From contig NZ_BMGY01000021.1 in the NCBI RefSeq assembly GCF_014640435.1, forward strand, positions 1-64,000: a stretch of 64,000 nt of DNA, written 5' to 3'. Position numbers and translations under genes: made by a program. This DNA comes from Hymenobacter frigidus. Its GTDB lineage: Bacteria; Bacteroidota; Bacteroidia; Cytophagales; Hymenobacteraceae. This document shows positions 25,064 through 33,689 of the stretch, piece by piece (position 1 is the stretch's first letter; each line of letters begins with the position of its first letter). Under the pieces are notes generated by a model, which was given only the letters and a program-made list of their open reading frames with translations, was not told the DNA's origin and made no database searches.

Positions 25064-25579
25064 TTACTTGATTTTGGCTTTCACTTTGGTGTCGCCGCTT
25101 TTTTCTTTCACCTTTTTGCCATCGCCCGACGTTTCCATTTTCATCGCGGGAGCGGCGTTGGCAGTGGCACCGGCTTCTTTCACTTCACCCACCAGGGCTA
25201 CGGTGGTGCTGCCGGCCGCCGCATTCGACTCAATAGTCAGCACTTTGTTCTGCATACCGATTTTACCAGTCGAGTTGAAGTGCGCGGTGATGGAGCCGGT
25301 TTTGCCGGGCATTACCGGGGCCTTGGTCCACTCCGGGGTGGTACAGCCGCAGCTCACACCGATGTTGGAGATGACGAGGGGCGCATTACCCGTGTTCTTA
25401 AACTTGAAGGTGTGGTCGACTATACCACCCTGTGCTACGGAGCCGAAGTCGTACTTCACTTCTTCGAACGTGATGGCAGGGCCAGCTACTGGGCCAGCGG
25501 CGGCCGACTTCATGGCCTGGGCCTGCGCGGTGTAGGCGGCGGCGGTCAGGCTCAGGGCGAGGAGCAAGGTTTTTTTCAT
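25064..25579 (-). CDS. Secreted DUF1573 domain protein
   Basis: The 171-residue protein has a signal peptide (MKKTLLLALSLTAAAYTAQAQ) and one DUF1573 Ig-like domain: ITFEEVKYDFGSVAQGGIVDHTFKFKNTG, with the diagnostic VSCGCTTPEW and a PGKTGSITAHFNSTGK segment. The C-terminus is a Lys-rich tail. DUF1573 proteins are abundant periplasmic or surface proteins of Bacteroidota with no known activity. Promoter and terminator are both visible, so the gene is monocistronic. Confidence 0.93.
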   Translation of the reverse strand: MKKTLLLALSLTAAAYTAQAQAMKSAAAGPVAGPAITFEEVKYDFGSVAQGGIVDHTFKFKNTGNAPLVISNIGVSCGCTTPEWTKAPVMPGKTGSITAHFNSTGKIGMQNKVLTIESNAAAGSTTVALVGEVKEAGATANAAPAMKMETSGDGKKVKEKSGDTKVKAKIK

Positions 25580-25664
25580 GGATGCGAAAATGATTGACGG
25601 ATTATGAAGAAGGGAGGAGGAAGATTGAGCCGGTACGGACTCAACCAGCCGGCTGGGGCCTAAA

Positions 25665-25693
25665 CAAATTTACGACCAAACTACTAAGTCCAA
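25665..25693 (-). promoter_or_regulatory. Promoter of the DUF1573 gene (TTG-N18-TAAATTTG)
   Basis: On the minus strand a TTG (25691-25693) and a perfect TANNTTTG match (25665-25672) are spaced by 18 bp, the arrangement described for flavobacterial promoters. The predicted leader is about 80 nt. Confidence 0.65.
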
Positions 25694-25728
25694 TCTGAAG
25701 AGCTGGTGAAGCTTATCTAACCAAATTT

Positions 25729-26391
25729 TTAGCCTTTAAATTCTTTGGAGTAGGGAAACTGGCGCGAAGCCTTGCGCATGATGGTGGTAATGATGGAGTT
25801 GGTGTCGGACCCGAAGCCGCGCGCGAGGCTCTTGTCGTACTTCCACAGCAATTCGCCGCTCCGACCATCGTTGATGTTGATGACCAGCTTACCGGTGTTG
25901 GTGGGGCCCGAAAAACCGCCCACCATTAGCATAGCCACCGCCGCGCCGCCCGACATGGGCTGGCTGCTTTCAAACGTGCCCGAAATCACGCCATCGACAC
26001 CGAGCATCTGAGCCAGTTCTTCCATGGTCATAGTGAGCGTTTTTTCGCTGGTCATGCCGTTTTTGGCGAGTAGGGCATTGGTTCTGGCTACGTCCTGCAC
26101 ATCCACCGTAATGTCATTATCGCCCTTCTGCTTCAGCAGGTACGATTGCAGGGCGCTTTGCACGCCCAGGCCTTCGCGCTCTTCCAGCACGCGCACGCCC
26201 TCAATGCCGCCGTTCTTTTTTACTTCGGCGGGCCGCAGCTGCAGCGTAGTGCGGAAGGGCAGCACGGCGAGGGTTTTGTGGTCCTTAGTCAGTAGTTTGA
26301 ATTTGGGGCTGGTGTAGATTTCGCGGGTTTGAGCCGAGGCCAGCAGGGTAGTGAACAGCGCCAGCAGCACTGTCAGGGAAAGGTGCTTCAT
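25729..26391 (-). CDS. Secreted protein of a CsgG/GNA1162-like fold, function unknown
   Basis: The 220-residue protein has a signal peptide (MKHLSLTVLLALFTTLLASAQ). The segments TLAVLPFRTTLQL, LQSYLLKQKG, VDVQDVARTNALL, MTMEELAQMLGVDGVISGTF and NINDGRSGELLWKYD follow the order seen in TolB-N/CsgG/GNA1162-like lipoproteins. There a Rossmann-like domain senses or assembles in the periplasm. There is no lipobox here. The gene reads in the same direction as the DUF1573 gene, about 150 bp upstream of it. The family is tentative. Confidence 0.7.
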   Translation of the reverse strand: MKHLSLTVLLALFTTLLASAQTREIYTSPKFKLLTKDHKTLAVLPFRTTLQLRPAEVKKNGGIEGVRVLEEREGLGVQSALQSYLLKQKGDNDITVDVQDVARTNALLAKNGMTSEKTLTMTMEELAQMLGVDGVISGTFESSQPMSGGAAVAMLMVGGFSGPTNTGKLVININDGRSGELLWKYDKSLARGFGSDTNSIITTIMRKASRQFPYSKEFKG

Positions 26392-26462
26392 GAGTACAGA
26401 AATGGGATTTGAAAAAAAGAATGAGTGGAGTAACGCCGCAAGTTACCAAGTTTTCGGGCATT

Positions 26463-26507
26463 AAAAAGCGCCCGCCGTTACCGGCAAACGGGTAGCAGCG
26501 GGCGCTT
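26463..26507 (-). terminator. Intrinsic terminator of the helicase gene
   Basis: On the minus strand a stem AAGCGCCCGCTG / CGGCGGGCGCTT with an inner CCCGTTTGCCGG loop is followed by TTTTT. It lies about 30 bp past the helicase stop codon. Confidence 0.88.
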
Positions 26508-26537
26508 CGGGCACCTCCGGTTTCGAGAGCTTAAACA

Positions 26538-27968
26538 TTAGTTCTCCTCCACCGGGTCGCTAATCAGCTTCTGCTGAAAATTGAGCAAAAACAGCCGCTC
26601 CGAGGCGCGGGTGATGGCCGTATAGAGCCAGCGGGCAAACTCGCCGGCCAGCGGCTCGTCGGGCTTCAGGAAGCCGTGGTCGACGAACACGGCCTGCCAC
26701 TGCCCGCCCTGCGCCTTGTGGCAGGTGAGCGCATAGGCAAACTTGATTTGCAGGGCGTTGAGGTACGGGTCTTTGCGCATCTCCTTGTAGCGCTCGGCCT
26801 TGGTTTTGAGGTGGGCGTAATCTTCGCTCACGGCCATATACAGGGCATTATTGCGGTCCGAAGGCAGGGCCGGGCTTTCGGTGTGCAGGGTATCAAGCAG
26901 CAGCTTAACTTCGATTTCGGGCTCGTCGGGATAGTCCACCAGCCGAACCTGGGCCTGGGCAAAATGGAAGCCGTAGACCTCTTCGCGCCGCACAATTTTG
27001 GTGATTTGCAGGAAGTCGCCGTTGGCCAGGAAGCCGATTTCGGAGTCCTTGGGCAGCCAGTAGTAGTTGTTGCGCACCACCATGAGGTAGTCGCCGCCCT
27101 CAATCTCCTCCTCGGCATCAAACAAAGCTCTTCTAATGAGCTGGTTGTACTGGTTGGCGTTGCGATTCGAGCGACAGATAATGGTGGTATTCTCGTGGCC
27201 GTAGTTGCGGTAGGCCCAGCGCAGGCCGTCCTCCAGCTTGTCGCCGCTCATTTTGAATATGTCGCGAAAGCCCTTGGTATGCAGCTGGATGTTGGGGTGC
27301 TCCTGGCGCAATTCCTCGCGCAGCTCGGTGGCATTCACCAGAATGCCCGACTCCTGGGCCTGGCGCATTACCTGGCGCAGCTCCACGCTGCCCACCTCCG
27401 CGCGGAAGCGGTGGGCCAGCAATTCCGGGTCGAGGGCCGGGCTCAGGAGCTGGCCCACCGGCGGCAGCTGCGCCGTATCGCCGATGAGCAGGAGCTTATT
27501 GCTCGTCTTCTCAAACGCGAAACCCATCAAGTCATCGAGCAGGCCATTTTCGCCAAAGGCTTTTTCGTCCGAAATCATCGAGGCCTCGTCCACAATGTAG
27601 AGCGTTTGCTCGGCGCGGTTGGGCTGGCGCTGGAAGTTGAGCCGCTCAGATGGCGCACTAGACGTTTGGCGGTATATTTTCTTGTGAATGGTGCTGGCGG
27701 CCACGCCCGCGTAGCCGGCCATTACCTTGGCGGCGCGGCCGGTGGGGGCCATCAGGGTGTACTTGCGCTGCATTTTGTGCAGCCACTGCACCAGGGCGCT
27801 TATGACAGTGGTTTTGCCGGTGCCCGCGTAGCCGCGCAGCACAAACACCTTGCGGCCCGGTAGTTGGTCGCGCAAAAACGCGTCGAGCTGCGTGAACAGC
27901 AGGGCCTGGTCGTCGGTGGGCTCGTAGGGAAAATAGTCGCGGACGGAGGGGGTTCTGACAGTTAGCAC
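26538..27968 (-). CDS. RecD-like superfamily 1 DNA helicase (AAA+/UvrD_C_2)
   Basis: The 476-residue protein has Walker A GYAGTGKTT near residue 45, motif Ia APTGRAAKVMAG, Walker B IVDEASM, motif III GDTAQLPPVG and the C-terminal UvrD_C_2 signature FAYALTCHKAQGGQW with LYTAITRAS. It is shorter than RecD2 and lacks the N-terminal helix-hairpin-helix region, matching the small Bacteroidota RecD/TraA-like helicases. It should unwind DNA 5' to 3' in repair or recombination. The thioesterase gene is 32 bp upstream, so the two may form an operon. Confidence 0.92.
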   Translation of the reverse strand: MLTVRTPSVRDYFPYEPTDDQALLFTQLDAFLRDQLPGRKVFVLRGYAGTGKTTVISALVQWLHKMQRKYTLMAPTGRAAKVMAGYAGVAASTIHKKIYRQTSSAPSERLNFQRQPNRAEQTLYIVDEASMISDEKAFGENGLLDDLMGFAFEKTSNKLLLIGDTAQLPPVGQLLSPALDPELLAHRFRAEVGSVELRQVMRQAQESGILVNATELREELRQEHPNIQLHTKGFRDIFKMSGDKLEDGLRWAYRNYGHENTTIICRSNRNANQYNQLIRRALFDAEEEIEGGDYLMVVRNNYYWLPKDSEIGFLANGDFLQITKIVRREEVYGFHFAQAQVRLVDYPDEPEIEVKLLLDTLHTESPALPSDRNNALYMAVSEDYAHLKTKAERYKEMRKDPYLNALQIKFAYALTCHKAQGGQWQAVFVDHGFLKPDEPLAGEFARWLYTAITRASERLFLLNFQQKLISDPVEEN

Positions 27969-28000
27969 AGATTCATTTTTAAGTAGCCCTTACGACCGGC

Positions 28001-28462
28001 TTATGCCAGGGGCAATGGCTCAATCACCGCCATGGTGGCGCTGGCTTTGGCGATGAGCACGCCGTCGCACCACACCTCGGCCTCGCAAAAGTGCAGCCGC
28101 CGGCCCGATTTCAGCACCCAGCCAATGGCTTTTATCTGCTGGCCAACGCCGGGATTTAGGTAAGAGATTTTCAAATCGGAAGTAACTACGCCGAAATCAT
28201 CGGGCACGAGCGTGACGGCGGCGAAACCAGCCACCAAATCAGCCATCGTGGCAATGAGGCCGCCGTGGGCAAAGCCGCGCTGCTGCAAGTGCTGCTGGCC
28301 CAGCATTAGCTCGGCCTCCACCCGGCCAGGGGCGATGCTTGTCAGGTCGGCCCCAACAAGGTGCATGAAATGCTGGCGGACCAACTTGCGCCGGATGCGA
28401 ATTTCCAGCTCCGGATTGGCCGCGATAGCAGCAGCAAGTGACTCTTTATTAATAGCTGACAC
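28001..28462 (-). CDS. PaaI-type hotdog-fold thioesterase
   Basis: The 153-residue single-hotdog protein has the family core RGFAHGGLIATMADLVAG, the VTSDLKISYLNP strand and the CEAEVWCDGVLIAKASATM end. Such proteins hydrolyse acyl-CoA thioesters, often of phenylacetyl or medium-chain type; the substrate is not defined here. The start ATG at 28462 is preceded by an AT-rich leader. The helicase gene lies closely downstream. Confidence 0.9.
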   Translation of the reverse strand: MSAINKESLAAAIAANPELEIRIRRKLVRQHFMHLVGADLTSIAPGRVEAELMLGQQHLQQRGFAHGGLIATMADLVAGFAAVTLVPDDFGVVTSDLKISYLNPGVGQQIKAIGWVLKSGRRLHFCEAEVWCDGVLIAKASATMAVIEPLPLA

Positions 28463-28645
28463 AGAAATTGAATATGTTTATAGGTAAGAAAACGAGCAGC
28501 GGTGTTAACACGACGACGGATTTATACCAGTTTGTACTGCGGGCCAGAGTGGAGAACTTCTTAGAACTCTAAAGCGGGCCTGACAGCCTCTCAGCCGCAT
28601 TTGCGAGCCGTGAGGTCAAAGGTACTGGCTTGACTACTGCGCCCG

Positions 28646-28653
28646 TATCTTTC
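28646..28653 (+). promoter_or_regulatory. Candidate -7 element TATCTTTC
   Basis: One mismatch to TANNTTTG, 27 bp before the DUF4126 start. The nearest TTG upstream is spaced by only 13 bp, so the -33 half is weak. Confidence 0.35.
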
Positions 28654-28679
28654 GGCTCCACTTTAGCCTTTTGTATCCA

Positions 28680-29267
28680 ATGGAACACGGTCCGACAATG
28701 CAGTATCTGGTGGCGGGGGCGCTGGGTCTGGGGCTGGCGGCCAGCAGTGGTTTCCGGGTATTCGTGCCGCTGCTGGCGGCCAGCGTGGCCTACCACACCG
28801 GCTACATGGCCCCATCGGCGGGATTTGCGTGGCTGGGTACCTGGGTGGCCCTGCTCACGCTGGCCACGGCCACGGTGGTTGAAATAGCGGGCTACTACGT
28901 TCCGTTCGTCGACCATTTGCTTGACACCATAACGACGCCGGCCTCCTTCGTGGCCGGCACCATTCTGATGACTTCGGCCCTGCCCCACCTCGACCCGACT
29001 TTGCGCTGGACGCTGGGCATATTGGTGGGCGGTGGCACGGCCGGGCTGGTGCAAACCGGCACGGCGCTGCTGCGCGGCGCCTCCATGGCCACCACCGGCG
29101 GCCTGGCCAACCCGGTGCTGGCGACCGTCGAAAACACGCTGGCCGTGGGCGGCGTGGCGCTCACGCTGCTGCTGCCACTGGCGGCGGCAGGACTGGTGGT
29201 GCTGTTGCTGGTTTATATCCTGAGCCGGCTGCGGCGCTGGCGTGCTCGCCGCCGCCAGGTGGCCTAG
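28680..29267 (+). CDS. DUF4126 membrane protein
   Basis: The ATG at 28680 (MEHGPTMQYLVAG) gives 195 residues; a second ATG at 28698 is an alternative, while the TTG at 28671 is less likely. The DUF4126 signature is GLGLAASSGFRVFVPLLAASVA, followed by about five membrane helices, EIAGYYVPFVDHLLDTI, and a final helix with a basic cytoplasmic tail (RRWRARRRQVA). The family is widespread in Bacteroidota and Proteobacteria and is of unknown function. It is divergent from the thioesterase gene. Confidence 0.92.
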   Translation: MEHGPTMQYLVAGALGLGLAASSGFRVFVPLLAASVAYHTGYMAPSAGFAWLGTWVALLTLATATVVEIAGYYVPFVDHLLDTITTPASFVAGTILMTSALPHLDPTLRWTLGILVGGGTAGLVQTGTALLRGASMATTGGLANPVLATVENTLAVGGVALTLLLPLAAAGLVVLLLVYILSRLRRWRARRRQVA

Positions 29268-29385
29268 GGGCACGGTGGTTGGGTAAGCAGCCGCAAAAGT
29301 CGCTGATTTTCGGACCGGCCAAAACAATCCGGAAAAGTCAACGTTAGTCTTGCCGTGCTTTGCATCCGTCGCCTGTCTTTATTCT

Positions 29386-29892
29386 ATGCCCGATTCGATT
29401 ATTAATTCTCCTGATGCCTTGCTCCAGGCGTATTCCGGCAAGGTGCGGGTACGAGTGGGCGGCCTGTTGCTGCGCGATGGGGCCATGCTGCTGGCATCGC
29501 ACCGCGGGCTGTTGCCGCAGGGTGCGCCATTTTGGTCGCCGCCAGGTGGCGGGTGGCAGTTCGGCGAAAGCATTCGGCAAGCCTTGGTTCGCGAATTCAA
29601 AGAAGAAACCGGACTGGCCGTGCGCGTGGGTCGCTTCCTGCACCTGCACGAGTTTTGCCGCGATGAGCTGCAAGCGCTGGAGCTTTTCTTCGAAGTACTG
29701 GCCGATGATGCTAGCCCGCCCGCCCTGGGCCACGACCCCGAGCACGCCCCCGACCAGCAAATCCTGACTGAATTGGCCTGGTTCAGCCCGCGACAGCTGC
29801 AGCAGCTGCCCCCGGCTCAGGTGCATCCCACGCTGCGCCACGTGCTCAGCCCCGATGATATTTTCGTGCCGCAGGTAAATTTTGCGCAGTAG
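29386..29892 (+). CDS. NUDIX hydrolase
   Basis: The ATG at 29386 (MPDSIINSPDALL) gives 168 residues; the frame upstream to 29350 reads into the probable promoter (TAGTCTTG at 29345-29352) and is rejected. The Nudix box is complete: GGWQFGESIRQALVREFKEE followed by TGL, fitting GX5EX7REUXEEXGU. It hydrolyses a nucleoside diphosphate linked to another group. The C-terminal half (LAWFSPRQLQQLP) resembles the ADP-ribose/MutT-like group, but the substrate is not predictable. Confidence 0.92.
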   Translation: MPDSIINSPDALLQAYSGKVRVRVGGLLLRDGAMLLASHRGLLPQGAPFWSPPGGGWQFGESIRQALVREFKEETGLAVRVGRFLHLHEFCRDELQALELFFEVLADDASPPALGHDPEHAPDQQILTELAWFSPRQLQQLPPAQVHPTLRHVLSPDDIFVPQVNFAQ

Positions 29893-30067
29893 CAGCCAGA
29901 AAACTGGTCATTGGAGCCTTTTATTGCTTGGTGCAGAGAGGAATATGTGCCCATTTCTTGGCAAGTAACACCAGCTGGCACTGCCTGTTTTCCGGCTTTC
30001 CTATCCATTGGCACGAAGCCACGCAGTATCTTTAGCACCGGCCAAAAGGCCTGATTAGCTCCTACTC

Positions 30068-30937
30068 GTGCCTGCCACTTCTGCATCTGCTGTTTCTCCG
30101 GCTGCGCCCTCGGCGCTGCTGCGCCTGCGCGACGAAACCTTTGACCCCACCAACCTCGGTGCCTACAACCTCTATTTGCTGGTCGCGCCCGCCCGCCTGT
30201 GCCTGGCGGTGGCCGATGTGGAGCGCCGCAAGTTTGTCGCCCTCGAAGAATATACCCTGCCCACCGGCGGCCTCCCAGCCCTGGCGGAGCAGCACGACGT
30301 GCTGGGCCAGCGCGGCTGGAACGCGGTGCGGCTGGCCGTTACGGGCCGAGCCTTCACGCTGCTGCCCGCGCCGCTGTTCCGGGCCGGCGACGAAGCGGCG
30401 GCCCTGCGCCTGCACCACACCCCCACCGCCACCGAAACCGTGCGGCACACCACCCACCCCGGGCAAGAGCTGGTCAACGTGTTTGCGGCAGATGCCGCCG
30501 TGGCCGACTGGCTGGCGGTAACTCATGGTGCGGCCGGGCGACTGCTGCACCACACCAGCGCTTTTCTGGTGGGCCTGGTGCACCAGCGCGGGGCCGCCGC
30601 GCCGCGCCGCCTCTACCTCAGCCCCGGTCCGCAGGAACTCACCCTTGTTGTGATGGGCCAGCACCTGGAATACTGCAACGTATTTGCCTGCACCACCGCC
30701 GAGGACGTGGTGTACTACACCATTCTCGTGATGCAGGAACTGAGCCTCGACCCCGACCTGGATGAGGTGACCGTGTGGGGCGAGCTGACCCCTGATTCGA
30801 CCGTATTTAGCTTGCTGCGCACCTACGTGCGCAATGTCCGGTTTGGGCCCCGCCCCGCCGATGTGCAGTACAGCTACCGCCTCAACGACGTGTTCGAGTA
30901 CCGTTATTTCGACCTGTTCAGCCTGCACTTCGCGTGA
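30068..30937 (+). CDS. DUF3822 family protein
   Basis: The 289-residue protein starts at GTG 30068 and has the actin-like-fold character of DUF3822. The segments LRDETFDPTNLGAYNLYLLV, FTLLPAPLF, HTSAFLVGLVH, FACTTAEDVVYYTILVMQEL and FEYRYFDLFS are recognisable. It is a Bacteroidota family of unknown function, usually encoded beside coaD, as here. A -7-like TATCTTTA (30027-30034) with a TTG 16 bp upstream precedes it. Confidence 0.88.
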   Translation: MPATSASAVSPAAPSALLRLRDETFDPTNLGAYNLYLLVAPARLCLAVADVERRKFVALEEYTLPTGGLPALAEQHDVLGQRGWNAVRLAVTGRAFTLLPAPLFRAGDEAAALRLHHTPTATETVRHTTHPGQELVNVFAADAAVADWLAVTHGAAGRLLHHTSAFLVGLVHQRGAAAPRRLYLSPGPQELTLVVMGQHLEYCNVFACTTAEDVVYYTILVMQELSLDPDLDEVTVWGELTPDSTVFSLLRTYVRNVRFGPRPADVQYSYRLNDVFEYRYFDLFSLHFA

Positions 30938-30985
30938 CAGAATTATCAGTTAAGTGCCTGCACAGAATTAAACGAGGTATTAGGG

Positions 30986-31075
30986 CGTCATGCTGAGCTT
31001 GTCGAAGCATCTCTACCGCTTCGACAGGGTCGTTCAACGAGGCGGTAGAGATACTTCGACAAGCTCAGCATGACG
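30986..31075. repeat. Dispersed palindromic element, copy 5
   Basis: The arms CGTCATGCTGAGCTTGTCGA and AGCTCAGCATGACG pair as complements and continue through AGCATCTCTACCGC/GCGGTAGAGATACT with one mismatch. The core is TTCGACAGGGTCGTTCAACGA-like. It lies between the DUF3822 gene and coaD. Confidence 0.92.
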
Positions 31076-31192
31076 TTCTGATTGCACAATTAATTTAGAA
31101 CAAGCACTTAAGAGGCATGAGTAATGAGTTGAGGCACATAGTAGGCAGACTCCAATTCTTAACTCATAATTTTTAACTCCTGATTCACCGAA

Positions 31193-31657
31193 ATGTCCCG
31201 CATCGCGCTTTTTCCCGGCTCCTTCGACCCCTTTACCAACGGGCACCTCGATATTGTGCGGCGCGGCACTGCCCTGTTCGATGAAGTGATAGTAGCCATC
31301 GGCACCAATAGCAGCAAGCAGCGCTACGTGCCTGTAGAGCAGATGCAGGCGCTTCTACTGGAAGTATTCCGGGATGAGCCACAGGTCTCGGTACGCACCT
31401 TTAAGGGACTAACGGCCGAGTTTGCGCGCGAAGCAGGAGCCCACTACTTATTGCGCGGCTTGCGCAATAGCCTTGATTTCGAGTACGAGAAGCCCATTGC
31501 CTATGGTAATCAGCACATCAATACCGGACTGGAAACAGTGTTTCTGCTGACCTCTCCCCTGTTAGGTGCCATCAGCAGCACCATCATTCGGGATATTCAC
31601 CGCTTTGGGGGCGACGTGACGGCCTTTCTACCCTACGCGATGCCGCCGCTTGGCTGA
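31193..31657 (+). CDS. coaD: Pantetheine-phosphate adenylyltransferase
   Basis: The 154-residue protein is a full-length CoaD: the nucleotidyltransferase motif GSFDPFTNGHLDIV (9-22), KQRYVPVEQM, LLRGLRNSLDFEYEKPIA, and the ISSTIIRDI motif near residue 125. It adds AMP to 4'-phosphopantetheine in coenzyme A synthesis. Neighbouring DUF3822 is the usual partner in this phylum. A palindromic element and an AT-rich leader separate them. Confidence 0.97.
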   Translation: MSRIALFPGSFDPFTNGHLDIVRRGTALFDEVIVAIGTNSSKQRYVPVEQMQALLLEVFRDEPQVSVRTFKGLTAEFAREAGAHYLLRGLRNSLDFEYEKPIAYGNQHINTGLETVFLLTSPLLGAISSTIIRDIHRFGGDVTAFLPYAMPPLG

Positions 31658-31685
31658 TTCATCAGCAAGCAAAACCCAGGCCTTG

Positions 31686-32177
31686 CTAAGGCAGTGACGG
31701 GGCCGTAGCCAGCACCCGCAATCCCATCAACTGGGTTGGTCGTTGCTCCTCAAAAACCGGCAAGACCAAGTAGTCGGCCGCCCCCAGCGCCAGATTGGCG
31801 CGACGCATGAGTTCGCTCTCGTCGGCTCCTAGTAAAAGCAAGTCACTCACGCGGCGGGTGCGCTCGTTGTAGGCCGCCACCACCGCCAGGCCCCGATACT
31901 GGAAAAATCCAGACGAGTCTATTTGCTCCTGACGCAGCAGCAACGGTGCCTGCACGGGGTCGGTGAAACCGACAGGTAAGGGCCGGCGGGGGCCTAATCG
32001 CCGGATTAGCTGGTCAATTGATAGGTGAATAATGCCGGGCACATCCAGTCCGGGAATGTTCCGCGATGGGGCTATGCTGGCCCGGGGCCGGTCGCGCACC
32101 GGCTCGTGCGAACCCGAGCAGCCCCCCGCAAAAGAAACTGCTGCTACAATAATAAGCATTACTACGAGAGGCCGCAT
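31686..32177 (-). CDS. Hypothetical lipoprotein
   Basis: The ATG at 32177 (MRPLVVMLIIVAAVSFAGGC) gives 163 residues with a lipoprotein signal and lipobox FAGGC; a TTG at 32186 would add three residues. The mature part is not recognised. It contains RGLAVVAAYNERTRRVSDLLLLGADESELMRRANL and LGAADYLVLPVFEEQ, two alpha/beta-like segments. It should be anchored in the envelope. It ends about 30 bp from the convergent coaD stop. Confidence 0.75.
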   Translation of the reverse strand: MRPLVVMLIIVAAVSFAGGCSGSHEPVRDRPRASIAPSRNIPGLDVPGIIHLSIDQLIRRLGPRRPLPVGFTDPVQAPLLLRQEQIDSSGFFQYRGLAVVAAYNERTRRVSDLLLLGADESELMRRANLALGAADYLVLPVFEEQRPTQLMGLRVLATAPSLP

Positions 32178-32193
32178 AAGCCACAAGATAGAC

Positions 32194-32898
32194 TTATTTT
32201 CCAGTGGTTGGTGCTTCTTTAGCCGGTTTACCGGCCATGGTGCTCAGATAGTAACGCACCACCAACGCGATAGAGGCATACGACTCCTCCAGCTTGGCCA
32301 GGGCCTCCTGAGGCGACATCCAGCGCACTTCCTCGATATATTCCTCGGTTTGGGGCTTCATCAGGCTGTCGTCGATGGACTTCATCAGGTACCAGTCGGT
32401 CTTTTTCAGCATTTTATTGCCTTTGTAGGCATAGCTGTGCCAGGTGCTGGGCAGCTTTTCGCCCAGCTCCAGCTTGATGTTGGTTTCCTCCTCTACCTCG
32501 CGCAGGGCCCCGACGGCCGTGTCCTCGTCGCTCTTGAGCTTGCCCTTGGGCAGGTCCCACTTACCGAGGCGGTAAATCATCAGCACCTGGTCGTCCTTCA
32601 CCACCAGTCCGCCGCCGGCCTTGGCAATCTTGAACTGGTCTTTTAAATGGAGCGTGATGAATTTCTTCTTCTTGACCAGCATGGTCAGCGACTTCAGCTT
32701 CTTGAGCTTTTTCACTTCCATCAGGCGCAGGAGGCGGTCGATAAAGAGCGGGCCTGCGTCGCGCACCAGCACATCGCCCACCAGGTCCTTGGACGTAAAG
32801 TCGTCGTCGGGGCTGAGAATCAGGTCGAATTTGTGTTTGTACACTTTTTCGCTGAGCTTTTTGATAACCAGCGGAATGTCGTTGATGAAAATATTCAT
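32194..32898 (-). CDS. NUDIX hydrolase with an N-terminal extension domain
   Basis: The ATG at 32898 (MNIFINDIPLVIKKLSEKVY) gives 234 residues; the open frame to 33063 overlaps the divergent gene and looks non-coding. An N-terminal region of about 70 residues, rich in Lys (LLRLMEVKKLKKLKSLTMLV), precedes the Nudix domain (GGGLVVKDDQVLMIYRLGKW). The Nudix box GKLKSDEDTAVGALREVEEE follows, with TNI in place of the usual TGL, so the terminal Gly is Asn. The ending QEALAKLEESYASIALVVRYYL is typical of Bacteroidota NUDIX proteins. Substrate unknown. Confidence 0.9.
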   Translation of the reverse strand: MNIFINDIPLVIKKLSEKVYKHKFDLILSPDDDFTSKDLVGDVLVRDAGPLFIDRLLRLMEVKKLKKLKSLTMLVKKKKFITLHLKDQFKIAKAGGGLVVKDDQVLMIYRLGKWDLPKGKLKSDEDTAVGALREVEEETNIKLELGEKLPSTWHSYAYKGNKMLKKTDWYLMKSIDDSLMKPQTEEYIEEVRWMSPQEALAKLEESYASIALVVRYYLSTMAGKPAKEAPTTGK

Positions 32899-33022
32899 CG
32901 GGAGGTACGAATTGAGAAGATGATGACGGGCAGCTGGTGCACCGAAGTCAGAAAAGAGTTGCGAAAGTAGCCCCAGGCTGCGGCTGCAAGATACGGGACC
33001 GGGCCGATTTGCCGGGCGGCCG

Positions 33023-33030
33023 CATCTTTG
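33023..33030 (+). promoter_or_regulatory. Candidate -7 element CATCTTTG abutting the phosphoesterase start
   Basis: The motif ends four bases before the ATG at 33035 and lies within a 17-bp string identical to the menC start region at 21892-21908. Transcription from it would give a leaderless or nearly leaderless mRNA. Confidence 0.4.
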
Positions 33031-33034
33031 TGGC

Positions 33035-33538
33035 ATGACGCGTATTGGCTTGCTTTCGGACACCCACGGTTATTTCGACGAGCGAATAGCGCACCATTTG
33101 CGCGATTGCGACGAAATATGGCACGCCGGCGACTTCGGCGATGCCCATGTGTTGGATGAACTGCGGGCCTTGGCGCCGTGCTTTCGGGGCGTGTACGGCA
33201 ATATCGACGGCACGGACGTCCGCCGAACCGAGCCCCTGACCCAGGACTTTGTGGTTGAAGGCTTACGGGTGCTCATCACGCACATTGGCGGCTACCCGGG
33301 CCACTACGCCCCGGCCGCCCGGCCCCTGCTCGATGCCGCCCGGCCGGGCCTGTTCGTGACCGGCCACTCGCACATTCTGCGGGTGATGCCGGACAAGGCC
33401 CGGGGCCTGCTCCACCTCAACCCCGGGGCCGCGGGGCGGCACGGCTTCCACCAGGTACGCACGCTGCTGCGCTTCGGCATCGAGGCCGGCAAGGTGGTCG
33501 ACCTGCAAGTAGTGGAACTGGGCAAGCGCGCCAGTTAG
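33035..33538 (+). CDS. YfcE/MJ0936-type metallophosphoesterase
   Basis: The 167-residue calcineurin-like phosphoesterase has all metal-binding motifs in order: SDTHG (8-12), HAGDFGD, YGNIDG, LITHIGGYPG and FVTGHSH, ending in LLHLNPGAAG. This size and order match the YfcE family of small phosphodiesterases. The cellular substrate is unknown. It is divergent from the NUDIX gene and ends before a strong hairpin. Confidence 0.94.
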   Translation: MTRIGLLSDTHGYFDERIAHHLRDCDEIWHAGDFGDAHVLDELRALAPCFRGVYGNIDGTDVRRTEPLTQDFVVEGLRVLITHIGGYPGHYAPAARPLLDAARPGLFVTGHSHILRVMPDKARGLLHLNPGAAGRHGFHQVRTLLRFGIEAGKVVDLQVVELGKRAS

Positions 33539-33583
33539 CCGCAGTGCCCCCGGCTTTTGCGCTAGCCTATCCTGAAACCGACA

Positions 33584-33616
33584 AGCCCCGCCGCCTGCGG
33601 GGCAGGCGGCGGGGCT
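33584..33616. terminator. GC-rich perfect hairpin between convergent genes
   Basis: The 15-bp arms AGCCCCGCCGCCTGC/GCAGGCGGCGGGGCT pair around a GGG loop. It lies between the convergent ends of the phosphoesterase and the small basic protein gene. It has no T-run, so termination is inferred from position. Confidence 0.7.
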
Positions 33617-33689
33617 CATCAAAGGGGTTGGCAAGTAGCGTTGGGCAGCCCGAATACTTTCGAACTGCTTGGGCTACGAGCGAAAATCC